This document shows positions 25,430 to 33,754 of a stretch of 64,000 nucleotides of DNA, one piece after another. The translations under genes and the position numbers were made by a program. The first letter of the stretch is position 1; each line of letters starts with the position of its first letter. The stretch comes from Psychrobacter lutiphocae DSM 21542 (GTDB lineage Bacteria > Pseudomonadota > Gammaproteobacteria > Pseudomonadales > Moraxellaceae). Under the pieces are notes generated by a model. That model worked only from the letters and a program-made list of their open reading frames with translations, did not search any database and was not told where the DNA came from. The DNA is taken from NCBI RefSeq assembly GCF_000382145.1, contig NZ_KB907640.1, positions 1 to 64,000 of the forward strand, written 5' to 3'.

Positions 25430-27593
25430 ACAGCCTTCTGATGCGAGCAATAAAAAACGCAATAGCAAACCATCAGCCAGTAACAAACCACTTCATGGCA
25501 AAGTTACTGAACCTTTGGTGCCATCAAAGAAACGAACGTCTAAAGCCTCTACGTCAAAAGAAAGTGCGAAAACCAATACAAAAAGTACGACCAAATCAAA
25601 CCAGAATAAAAAGCAAAACTCTAGTAAAAATAAGAGTCAAGGTTTAGCTAAGCTTATGTTCTGGAAAAAACCGAATAACAATCAAGTCTATACTAGTGTT
25701 AAACACCGTACTGGCAAACGCTTTAAGCTACTAAAGCCTACCAGTGTGGGTGCTTATAGTCGTGGTAGCGCTGAAAGTGATCTGGCTCGATTTAAGATGC
25801 TTTGGTTTGCCGCCGGCGTGTTGTTTGTATGTTTAATTGGTCGTGCCTTTCATTTGCAGGTGATTAAGGCGGATGAGCTAATCGCTAAAGGTAACGAGAT
25901 TATTACCAGTGAGCGGGTACAACGCTCATATCGCGGTATGATTACAGATCGTAATCATCAACCTTTAGCGATAAGTGCACCGCTGGCAAGCGTTAGCTTC
26001 AGCCCTTATGATTATGCATTGGCGTATTATGAGCTACAAAAGAAGCTTAGAAAAAATAATGGTGATTTGGAAGCAACTCAGCGCTTGCAAGACAGTCTGG
26101 ATGAGATAGATTTGGCAATATTATCTAGTGTCTCTGGTGTGTCGCTTGAGCGATTGCAGCAAGCGGTTGCTATTGATCATAGCGTTGATGTGACGGATGA
26201 AGAGGCGGTAAAAGCGGTATTGCCAAAAGGCTCTGGCTCGCATTATTTACCATTATTAAATAAGGTAACCCCTGAGATTGCGGATGCAGTCATGGCGCTA
26301 AATTTCCCTGGTGTACACGAAAAACAAGAGTTTCGCCGCTATTATCCACAGCCACAACCGAGTGCTCAGCTCCTTGGGTTTATGGGCTATAACGCCAACG
26401 ATCCCAATAGTGGTTATGAAGGGCGTGCTGGTATTGAGCGTCAGTTTGAAGCTCGGCTTGCTGGAGAAGATGGTAAGGTGCGCGTGCTCAAAGATCGTAA
26501 CCAACATAGTATTGAGGAACTAGAGCAGATCAAAGAGGTAGTGCCTGGTGAGGATGTGGTGCTATCTATTGACTCTCGCTTACAATACCTTCTGTATAAA
26601 GAGCTTGAGCGAGTTGGTCGGGTGCAAGAAGCACGTTGGTCAACAGGTATGGTCGTTGATGTGCATACGGGTGAGGTGTTGGCACTGTCAACTTGGCCAG
26701 CTTTTAATAATAATAACCTAAATGAAATGACTGGTAATAACCAGCGTAACCGTGCTGTATTGGACGTGTTTGAGCCTGGGTCAGTGATGAAGCCGTTTAC
26801 GGTAGCAGCAGCGCTCGAATCAGGTAAATATACCGAAAACTCTTTAATTGATACCAGCCCAGGCTCAATTCGTGTTAAAGGCTATACCATTCGTGATCAT
26901 GGTAATCTAGGCGCTATTAATATGAGCAAGCTGATTCAAAAATCAAGTAACGTAGCCTCGACCAAAATTGCCTTGTCACTGCCACCAGATGCCATTACCA
27001 ATATGCAAAAAGAGTTTGGTTTTGGCTCAAAAACAGCATTGCAGTTCCCTGGGGAGCAAGCCGGTATTGTACCGACACCAAAAGAAAACGAGACCTCGCG
27101 CCGTGCCACAGTCAGCTATGGCTATGGTTTACAAGTGACGCTTGCTCAAGTAGCACAGGCCTATGCGGCGCTTGGATCAGGCGGTGTGTTGCACCCATTG
27201 ACCTTGATCAAACAAGACAAAAAAGTAGATGGCAGACGTGTTATTGATGAAAAAAATGCAATGTCAGTGGTTAAGATGATGGAAACGGTGACCCAGCCGG
27301 GTGGTACAGGAACAGCAGCTGCGATAGATGGCTATCGCATTGCGGGTAAAACAGGTACCTCACGTCGTGTTAATCCAAATGGTGGTTACTATACCGATCA
27401 GTATCGCACCGTCTTTGCGGGTATTGCGCCAGCCTCCAACCCTCGTTTGGCAGCAGTAATCTTAGTAGAAGATCCACGTAAAGCACACTATGCTGGTATC
27501 GTTGCAGCACCAGTCTTTAAAAGCGTGATGCAAGAAGCCTTGCGTCTGTATAATGTGCCGCTAGATAAGCCGTTATCGAGTAGTGGTAATTAG
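25422..27593 (+). CDS. ftsI: Peptidoglycan D,D-transpeptidase FtsI (PBP3)
   Basis: 723 aa class B penicillin-binding protein making septal cross-links. The membrane helix is at about 127-145; the pedestal domain follows; the transpeptidase has SxxK in EPGSVMKPF, SxN in KSSNVAS and KTG in AGKTGTSRR. Odd feature: a 125-residue cytoplasmic N-terminus packed with Lys and Ser (E. coli FtsI has about 20 residues there). Overlap with ftsL by eight bases and GGAGG upstream of the ATG point to coupled translation. Confidence 0.96.
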   Translation: MSKQPSDASNKKRNSKPSASNKPLHGKVTEPLVPSKKRTSKASTSKESAKTNTKSTTKSNQNKKQNSSKNKSQGLAKLMFWKKPNNNQVYTSVKHRTGKRFKLLKPTSVGAYSRGSAESDLARFKMLWFAAGVLFVCLIGRAFHLQVIKADELIAKGNEIITSERVQRSYRGMITDRNHQPLAISAPLASVSFSPYDYALAYYELQKKLRKNNGDLEATQRLQDSLDEIDLAILSSVSGVSLERLQQAVAIDHSVDVTDEEAVKAVLPKGSGSHYLPLLNKVTPEIADAVMALNFPGVHEKQEFRRYYPQPQPSAQLLGFMGYNANDPNSGYEGRAGIERQFEARLAGEDGKVRVLKDRNQHSIEELEQIKEVVPGEDVVLSIDSRLQYLLYKELERVGRVQEARWSTGMVVDVHTGEVLALSTWPAFNNNNLNEMTGNNQRNRAVLDVFEPGSVMKPFTVAAALESGKYTENSLIDTSPGSIRVKGYTIRDHGNLGAINMSKLIQKSSNVASTKIALSLPPDAITNMQKEFGFGSKTALQFPGEQAGIVPTPKENETSRRATVSYGYGLQVTLAQVAQAYAALGSGGVLHPLTLIKQDKKVDGRRVIDEKNAMSVVKMMETVTQPGGTGTAAAIDGYRIAGKTGTSRRVNPNGGYYTDQYRTVFAGIAPASNPRLAAVILVEDPRKAHYAGIVAAPVFKSVMQEALRLYNVPLDKPLSSSGN

Positions 27594-27614
27594 GCTTGCA
27601 CCAAATGATTCATA

Positions 27615-27650
27615 TAAAAAAGACCAGCTGTCCCTATCTGAAGCTGGTCT
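27615..27650 (-). terminator. Terminator-like hairpin facing antisense to the cluster
   Basis: AGACCAGCT (27621-27629) and AGCTGGTCT (27642-27650) form a 9-bp stem with a 12-base loop. On the plus strand no T run follows, but on the minus strand it is followed by T6, the form of a terminator for antisense RNA. It lies between ftsI and murE. Confidence 0.5.
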
Positions 27651-27688
27651 GAATACCTCTAAAGTCAGCTAATAATAAGGTCAGTGAC

Positions 27689-29407
27689 ATGACAACGTCC
27701 ACGTCTCACACAGATTCAACTCAGTCACCACTTATGTTAAAGCAGCTGCTCACAGTTGCCGAAAAAGTACTGCCAAACCAGCAACATACCCTACAAAAGA
27801 TAAGACAAGATGCCAGTGCCGCCACTGCTGATGCGAACAATCTATTAGATAAGCCCTTGGCTCAGTTTGTGCTAGACAGCCGTCAACTCACGCCAGACAC
27901 AGTGGCTAAAGACGTCTTTGTATTGCTAAAAAGCCACACCCAGCCAGTTGAAAAAAGTCAACAATATGCACAAGCAGCAGCCAAGCAAGCAGCCTGTATT
28001 ATCAGTGAAATCGATCCAGAATCCTTGTCCTATTCAGCAGTAGAGCAGGGCTGTCCCATGCTATATGTTCCCAATATCCGTGATGTGTTGGGTACACTTA
28101 TCCAGCTTAGCCTACTGCCTACTTCTGTATTAAATCAGATTGAAAACACTCAAGATTTATTACTGCAATTACCACAAGTGATTGCGGTGACGGGCACCAA
28201 TGGTAAAACCACTATTAGCCAACTTATTGCGCAACTCTGCCAGTTCTCTGCGTTGCCAAATTTGCAGCACAGTGCGGTGATGGGTACAGCGGGTAATGGG
28301 CGTTTGGGCAGTCTGGTGCAAGCCAGTCACACCACGGGTGATGCGCTTGCGGTGCAACGTTTTTTACGACAGATGCAGCAAGAGGGTATTGATGTATTGG
28401 CGTTAGAGGCCAGCTCGCATGGTTTAGACCAGCAGCGTTTGCAAGGCGTGCCAGTAACGGTGGCTGTTTATAGCAATCTGAGCCGAGATCACCTGGATTA
28501 TCATCCAGATATGGAAGATTATGCGCGTGCTAAGGCTCGTTTGTTTGATAAGACTTATTTTCCACAATTGACCCATGCCATTATTAATATCGACGATGAC
28601 TTTGCGCCAATGATGGCGAAGACAGCCATGGATTCAGGCGTCAAAGTTTGGCTTTATAGCCTGAATCCAGAAGTATCAGTCAATATTGATGGTATTGATG
28701 CACTGTTTGTGGCATCACAGGTCATACCAAGTCTTGCTGGGGTTGAGATTGAGCTAAGCGTCGATTCAAACTCCATTGCCGCTGACAGCATCAAACTACA
28801 CAGCCCCTTATTAGGACGCTTTAATGTGGCCAATGTGTTGGCGGCTGTGGCTGGCGCAGTGGCGTTAGGCATACCTTTGGACGCAATGCCAGGTCTGGTT
28901 AAGCAGTTGCAAGGCGCAAGTGGGCGCATGCAGCGTGCTGAGTCTGCAAATGATGATCAAGGGGTATTTATTGTCGATTATGCTCACACTCCAGATGCAC
29001 TGACTCAAGTATTGACCAGCTTAAAGTCACATTGTGACGGCAAGCTGTGGGCGGTATTTGGCTGTGGTGGTGATCGTGATAAGGGCAAGCGTCCGTTGAT
29101 GGCACAAGCTGGATTGAGCGTCGCTGATCAAGTGGTATTAACTTCTGACAATCCACGTAGCGAAGATCCTGAAGCCATATTAGAAGATATGCAGCAAGGC
29201 ATGAGCGAGGCGCAATATGCCAAAACTAAAGTGATTGCTGATCGCAAACAGGCGATTCATTATGTGGTGCAGCACGCAGGCAGTGAAGACATTGTCGTGA
29301 TTGCGGGTAAAGGCCATGAGACCTATCAGGAAATTAAAGGCGTACGTTATGACTTCGATGATCGCTTAATACTGCAACAGGCGTTGATTGAAGCGCATCA
29401 GAAATAA
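27689..29407 (+). CDS. murE: UDP-MurNAc-L-Ala-D-Glu:meso-diaminopimelate ligase
   Basis: 572 aa Mur ligase adding the third stem-peptide residue. Visible: ATP loop VTGTNGKTT near 167, the ASSHG motif, a central-domain SRDHLDYH, and DNPRSEDP, whose Arg recognises diaminopimelate, so the substrate is DAP rather than lysine. The N-terminal domain is longer than in E. coli MurE (495 aa). It lies 95 bases after ftsI in the same direction, with a hairpin between. Confidence 0.96.
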   Translation: MTTSTSHTDSTQSPLMLKQLLTVAEKVLPNQQHTLQKIRQDASAATADANNLLDKPLAQFVLDSRQLTPDTVAKDVFVLLKSHTQPVEKSQQYAQAAAKQAACIISEIDPESLSYSAVEQGCPMLYVPNIRDVLGTLIQLSLLPTSVLNQIENTQDLLLQLPQVIAVTGTNGKTTISQLIAQLCQFSALPNLQHSAVMGTAGNGRLGSLVQASHTTGDALAVQRFLRQMQQEGIDVLALEASSHGLDQQRLQGVPVTVAVYSNLSRDHLDYHPDMEDYARAKARLFDKTYFPQLTHAIINIDDDFAPMMAKTAMDSGVKVWLYSLNPEVSVNIDGIDALFVASQVIPSLAGVEIELSVDSNSIAADSIKLHSPLLGRFNVANVLAAVAGAVALGIPLDAMPGLVKQLQGASGRMQRAESANDDQGVFIVDYAHTPDALTQVLTSLKSHCDGKLWAVFGCGGDRDKGKRPLMAQAGLSVADQVVLTSDNPRSEDPEAILEDMQQGMSEAQYAKTKVIADRKQAIHYVVQHAGSEDIVVIAGKGHETYQEIKGVRYDFDDRLILQQALIEAHQK

Positions 29408-29446
29408 CAAAAGCATCAGAGATAACAAAAGAGAGCAGAAGAAAAG

Positions 29447-30997
29447 ATGGCAATAGCGGACACCCAAAGTGGCTTATACACATGGCAAGCAGATAACTTG
29501 GTCGCAGCAACGCAGGCAGTTAAAGGTCAATGGCATCATCTCGCTGATGACAGTCATCACAATCATGATAACCAGATTCAAGCAACTCGTATCATTACCG
29601 ACACCCGTAAAATTGAAGCGGGCGATATTTTCTTAGCCATTGTTGGTGAAAAGTTTGATGGTCATCACTTTGTAGAAGCCGCGGTACAGAAGGGCGCAGT
29701 TGCGGCTATTGTCAGCAGCGTTAACGACAAGGTTACTGTGCCGCAATTACAAGTTGCTGATACCCGCTTAGCGTTCGGTCAAATTGCCGCCTATCGCCGT
29801 CAGCAGCACAGTGATTTAAAAGTGATAGCCATTACCGGATCTAGTGGTAAAACCACAGTGAAAGAGATGCTGCGCAGTATTTTTATCGCTGTCGAGTCCG
29901 AAGCCAGTCAAGACAACACAAACCAAGCGGAAGGTCATTCAACCCTAGTCACCCGTGGTAACTTAAACAACGACTTTGGCGTGCCCATGATGCTGCTGGA
30001 ATTAGAAAATCAGCATCAATATGCGGTACTTGAGCTGGGCGCCAATCATGTCGGTGAGATTGAATATACCGCAGATATGGTGAAGCCAGATGTCGCCTGT
30101 ATTTTAAACATAGGTACTGCGCATTTGGGTGAGTTTGGCGGTCGAGACAATATCGCTAAGACTAAGGCCGAGATTTATCAGTCATTAAGCGCATCAGGTA
30201 CAGCAGTGGTGCCTGCCGATGATGATTATAGCGAGCAATTAACTCAGGTGGCCAAGCAATATACTCAGCATATTTTGCACTTTGGTTGGCAACAGCTAGA
30301 GCCAGAGACACAGGCTGAAGCGGGCAGCTTACCGGAAGTGTACGCAACTGAAGTAACAACGGGGGCACTGCAAAGTGAGTTTGTTTTAAACTTTGCCGCC
30401 ACAGCGACAACCGAAGCAGTGGCTTTACCCGTTAAGTTACCGATGGCAGGACAGCATAATGTCAGCAATGCTTTGGCTGCGGCAGCTTGTGCGTATGCGG
30501 TCGGGATTGTGCCAGAGCAGATAATCAAAGGCTTGGCGCAAGTCACTTCTAGTAAAGGGCGACTGGGTAGGCAACAGTTCGGTCAACATCAGATTATTGA
30601 TGATACTTATAATGCCAACCCGAACTCGATGCGAGCCGCCGCCGATGTATTGGCAGCGCAAACGGGCGTTAAGATGTTAGTGCTGGGCGATATTGGTGAG
30701 CTTGGTGATGCTGCTGCTAATGAGCATCGCGAATTAGGCGCAACCATCGCTGGTAAGCATATTGATGTCTTATTGTGTGTGGGCGAGTTTGCACCCCATA
30801 CCATTGCAGGCGCTCAAAGTGCTGGCATGACTCAAGATCAGGCACAGGCCTTTGCCACCAAAGCCGAATTATTAGCCACGCTAAAGGCTTTGATAGAAGC
30901 GTATGAACAGCAGCAACAGGCGTGCACCCTATTATTTAAAGGATCTCGCAGTACTACAATGGAGACCTTGATTGATGATTTGCTAGGAGCCAGTTAG
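29447..30997 (+). CDS. murF: UDP-MurNAc-tripeptide:D-Ala-D-Ala ligase
   Basis: 516 aa Mur ligase that completes the cytoplasmic pentapeptide precursor. Visible: TDTRKIEAGDIFLAI (N-terminal substrate domain), ITGSSGKTTVKEML (ATP loop), LELGANHVGEI, and DDTYNANPNSMRAA. It is somewhat longer than E. coli MurF (452 aa), with an insertion of about 20 residues after the ATP loop. It begins 39 bases after murE; the intervening bases repeat part of the murE 3' end. Confidence 0.96.
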   Translation: MAIADTQSGLYTWQADNLVAATQAVKGQWHHLADDSHHNHDNQIQATRIITDTRKIEAGDIFLAIVGEKFDGHHFVEAAVQKGAVAAIVSSVNDKVTVPQLQVADTRLAFGQIAAYRRQQHSDLKVIAITGSSGKTTVKEMLRSIFIAVESEASQDNTNQAEGHSTLVTRGNLNNDFGVPMMLLELENQHQYAVLELGANHVGEIEYTADMVKPDVACILNIGTAHLGEFGGRDNIAKTKAEIYQSLSASGTAVVPADDDYSEQLTQVAKQYTQHILHFGWQQLEPETQAEAGSLPEVYATEVTTGALQSEFVLNFAATATTEAVALPVKLPMAGQHNVSNALAAAACAYAVGIVPEQIIKGLAQVTSSKGRLGRQQFGQHQIIDDTYNANPNSMRAAADVLAAQTGVKMLVLGDIGELGDAAANEHRELGATIAGKHIDVLLCVGEFAPHTIAGAQSAGMTQDQAQAFATKAELLATLKALIEAYEQQQQACTLLFKGSRSTTMETLIDDLLGAS

Positions 30998-31207
30998 CCG
31001 TTGGTTATCATCAGTTAGCAAATAATAGGGCAGGTAAGTAAATAATAGGGCAGACATAAGCCATTAAGTGTGCATTTTTAGTGAAAATACGTTGTAAACC
31101 TGATTTTTTGTTCATTTTTTGCGATAATTTGCCCGATTTTAAGTTTTAACCGATTCAACCTAAGTTGATAAAAGATTTATAGACAATAAATAAATGAGGA
31201 GTAAGCG

Positions 31208-32329
31208 GTGTTATATTGGTTATTTGACAGCGTCTTAAGTCAATTCTATTCACCGTTTTCGGCGGTATCATCACTAACCTTGAGGGTGCTACTGACGGTT
31301 ATTACCTCGCTTACCTTTAGCCTGTTACTAGGGCCACGTACGATTGCCTACTTACGTAGTATCAAATACGGTCAAGCTGTTCGTGACGATGGCCCAAAAA
31401 CCCATTTAGCAAAAACTGGCACCCCAACCATGGGTGGCGTGCTCATCTTAACTTCCATAGGATTTGCAACCTTGTGCTGGGCCAATCTAACCAATCCTTA
31501 TGTTTGGATTTTAATGGTAGTGATGGTGATTTTTGGTGGTGTGGGTTGGGCAGATGACTGGCTAAAGATTAAATACAAAAATCCCAAAGGCCTTATCGCC
31601 CGCAAAAAGTACTTTTGGCTATCGCTTGGCGCCTTATTTGTCGGTGTTTCTTTGTACTATATTGCCAGCCAACACCCCAATCCAGCCACCTCACAATCTA
31701 TGATTGACTTGTTAATTCCAGTGTTTAAAAACCTATCTATCCCATTATCAATAGTACCTTTTGGCTTGGCGTTTATTATTTTTACCTATTTTGTCATCAA
31801 TGGTGCATCCAATGCGGTGAACCTAACCGATGGGCTTGACGGCCTAGCCATTTTGCCCGTGGTATTTGTGGCAGCAGGGCTTGGCGTGTTTTCTTACGTG
31901 TCTGGCGATGTCATTTTTTCAAACTATTTGCACGTACCCTATATCACTTATAACTCAGAAGTAACTATTGTCTGTGCTGCTATCATAGGCGCAGGATTGG
32001 GGTTTTTATGGTTCAATGCTCATCCAGCGCAAGTCTTTATGGGCGATGTGGGCGCGTTGGCCTTGGGCGCTATGCTCGGTACAATCGCAGTGATGACCCG
32101 CCAAGAAATTGCCTTTGCGATTATGGGGGGTCTGTTTGTGGCAGAAGCGGTGTCGGTTATTTTGCAAGTGGGTTCTTATAAGTTACGCAAAAAGCGGATA
32201 TTTTTAATGGCGCCTTTGCATCACCATTTTGAAGAAAAAGGGTGGAAAGAGACTCAGGTGGTGGTTCGTTTTTGGATTGTCGCTATCTTGCTGGTAGTCT
32301 TAGGTTTGATGACCTTAAAGTTAAGATAA
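31208..32329 (+). CDS. mraY: Phospho-N-acetylmuramoyl-pentapeptide transferase
   Basis: 373 aa, about ten membrane helices, making lipid I on undecaprenyl phosphate. Visible: GTPTMGG, the Asp pair in [17 protein letters not shown], and the cytosolic [14 protein letters not shown] motif. The start is GTG at 31208, supported by GAGGAG. The 210-base gap after murF, with a duplicated AAATAATAGGGCAG, may hold an internal promoter. The stop codon TAA coincides with the left end of a MITE-like repeat. Confidence 0.97.
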   Translation: MLYWLFDSVLSQFYSPFSAVSSLTLRVLLTVITSLTFSLLLGPRTIAYLRSIKYGQAVRDDGPKTHLAKTGTPTMGGVLILTSIGFATLCWANLTNPYVWILMVVMVIFGGVGWADDWLKIKYKNPKGLIARKKYFWLSLGALFVGVSLYYIASQHPNPATSQSMIDLLIPVFKNLSIPLSIVPFGLAFIIFTYFVINGASNAVNLTDGLDGLAILPVVFVAAGLGVFSYVSGDVIFSNYLHVPYITYNSEVTIVCAAIIGAGLGFLWFNAHPAQVFMGDVGALALGAMLGTIAVMTRQEIAFAIMGGLFVAEAVSVILQVGSYKLRKKRIFLMAPLHHHFEEKGWKETQVVVRFWIVAILLVVLGLMTLKLR

Positions 32330-32436
32330 TACCGTATTCTGAAAAATAACCTATCTTTGTCAAACTCGCTAAACCTACTACTTGTAGTGTTTGCATTCGT
32401 TTTCCTCGATATCTTAATTCTCAGATTTGGTATAAT
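32327..32436. repeat. MITE-like repeat, copy 1 (mraY-rlmA junction)
   Basis: About 110 bases closely matching the element at 46258-46366 in the same orientation. The ends are inverted: TAATACC-GTATTCTGA on the left, and TCAGATTTGGTATA on the right. Its first three bases are the mraY stop codon, and its right end stops two bases before the rlmA ATG. It contains an internal ACTACTTGTAGT palindrome and no ORF. Confidence 0.82.
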
Positions 32437-32438
32437 AT

Positions 32439-33416
32439 ATGCTAACCTTTGTCTGCCCCCACTGCTCATCATCACTCACACCCCACGCCAAAACTTGGCA
32501 GTGTGATGCCAGCTTAAATGCCAAAGGCACGCATCATCCATTTGATGTGGCACGTCAAGGCTACGTCAACCTATTGCCAGTACAAAATAAAAAATCAAAA
32601 GATCCCGGTGACAGTCAAGAGTCGATTGAAGCACGCCACCGTTTTTTAAGCCAAGATTTTTATCAGCCATTACAGCAGTTGATTGCTCATTTGGCTAACG
32701 GTGAGCCAGAAGCATCCGCTCAATTAAATCAGCAGACTTGGCTTGATGTCGGCTGTGGTGAAGGGTATTACACCGAGGCGATTGCACAAGCATTAATGTC
32801 GCCGTCGCCCTTATCAGTTAATAATTTGATAGCCTTAGATATTAGTAAGCCTGCTGTCACGCAGCTTGCGAAAGTGTTCAAGCTGCATAGAGCACTCTGG
32901 TATCAAATCGAGGAAGTCAAATTAAATATCAAGCAGATGCAAGCCCAAGGGGCGATGATAGATTTCTTACCCTCAATGCCAGCGATTTATCCAATGGTGG
33001 CCAGTGCCTCGAAGCTACCATTAGCAGATAATAGTTTGGATGCTATCAGTAGTATTTTTAGTCCTATATTGCCTGACGAGTTTGCACGAGTGTTGAGGGT
33101 AGGCGGGCGATTGATTATTGCTAAGCCAGATGCAGGTCATTTGCAAAGTATGCGTGAGGCGTTGTTTGATGAGGTGCGTCCGCATGATTCGGATAAGTTT
33201 TTGGGTGAGCTAGCCCCATTATTTAAGCTGATCAATACCCATCAAATACAAGCACCGCTGTCATTAGATAAGCAGGCATTATCTGATTTATTGACTATGA
33301 CTCCGTATTCGTATCGTGCCAAAGCAGAGAAGCGTGAGGCCTTGTTGGCGTCAACCGAGCGTCAATACTTTGAGACCACAGCGAGGTTTGTGGTGTATGA
33401 GTTGGTGAGGTTGTAG
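32439..33416 (+). CDS. rlmA: 23S rRNA (guanine-745-N1)-methyltransferase, RlmA family
   Basis: 325 aa. The N-terminus has the zinc site CPHC and a later CDA...H, then GYVNLLPVQ and KKSKDPGDS, both typical of RlmA. The Rossmann SAM domain starts at WLDVGCGEGYYTEAI. Compared with E. coli RlmA (269 aa) there are inserts before the SAM motif and a 40-residue one near 140-180. The ATG lies only two bases after a MITE-like repeat, and no good ribosome site is visible, so expression may depend on the repeat (which supplies TATAAT at 32431) or be leaderless. Confidence 0.9.
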   Translation: MLTFVCPHCSSSLTPHAKTWQCDASLNAKGTHHPFDVARQGYVNLLPVQNKKSKDPGDSQESIEARHRFLSQDFYQPLQQLIAHLANGEPEASAQLNQQTWLDVGCGEGYYTEAIAQALMSPSPLSVNNLIALDISKPAVTQLAKVFKLHRALWYQIEEVKLNIKQMQAQGAMIDFLPSMPAIYPMVASASKLPLADNSLDAISSIFSPILPDEFARVLRVGGRLIIAKPDAGHLQSMREALFDEVRPHDSDKFLGELAPLFKLINTHQIQAPLSLDKQALSDLLTMTPYSYRAKAEKREALLASTERQYFETTARFVVYELVRL

Positions 33417-33420
33417 TCAA

Positions 33421-33754
33421 ATTTGGTTTGCTTGCCATTGGTAGGTCGTGTTTTATTGTCTAGATATAGTTAGGAAAGGAAAAGTCGTTAGGGGGTTGAC
33501 CTGGTTAAGCCTGCTGTTGTCGTGCTTGTACTGGGTTGGTTTGTAATTGCTTTGGTTCTTTTTGACTGGAGTTAACTATTTTTGGTTATAGCTTTGGTCT
33601 TGACCTTGGTACTGCTTAAAAAACCCTTTTTTTTGGTTGCTTGAATAAAGTTAATAAAATCAATGTGTTATATTCTAGCAAAAAATAAAGGGTAAAAGTG
33701 GGTTTATCAGCCTTGAAGCACTGTTGTTACTGGCTTTTTTAAGCTATAATTCTA
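33421..33754 (+). promoter_or_regulatory. CRISPR leader
   Basis: A 330-base T-rich, gene-free stretch directly ahead of the first repeat. It holds a consensus IHF site (33658-33670) and, next to the first repeat, a -10-like TATAAT at 33745-33750 with TGTTGT 17 bases further up. The orientation agrees with the degenerate repeat at the far right end of the array. Confidence 0.75.
33658..33670 (+). promoter_or_regulatory. IHF-binding site in the CRISPR leader
   Basis: AATCAATGTGTTA fits the IHF consensus WATCAANNNNTTR at every defined base. It lies 84 bases before the first repeat. In type I-E and I-F systems IHF bends the leader to direct spacer insertion. Confidence 0.65.
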
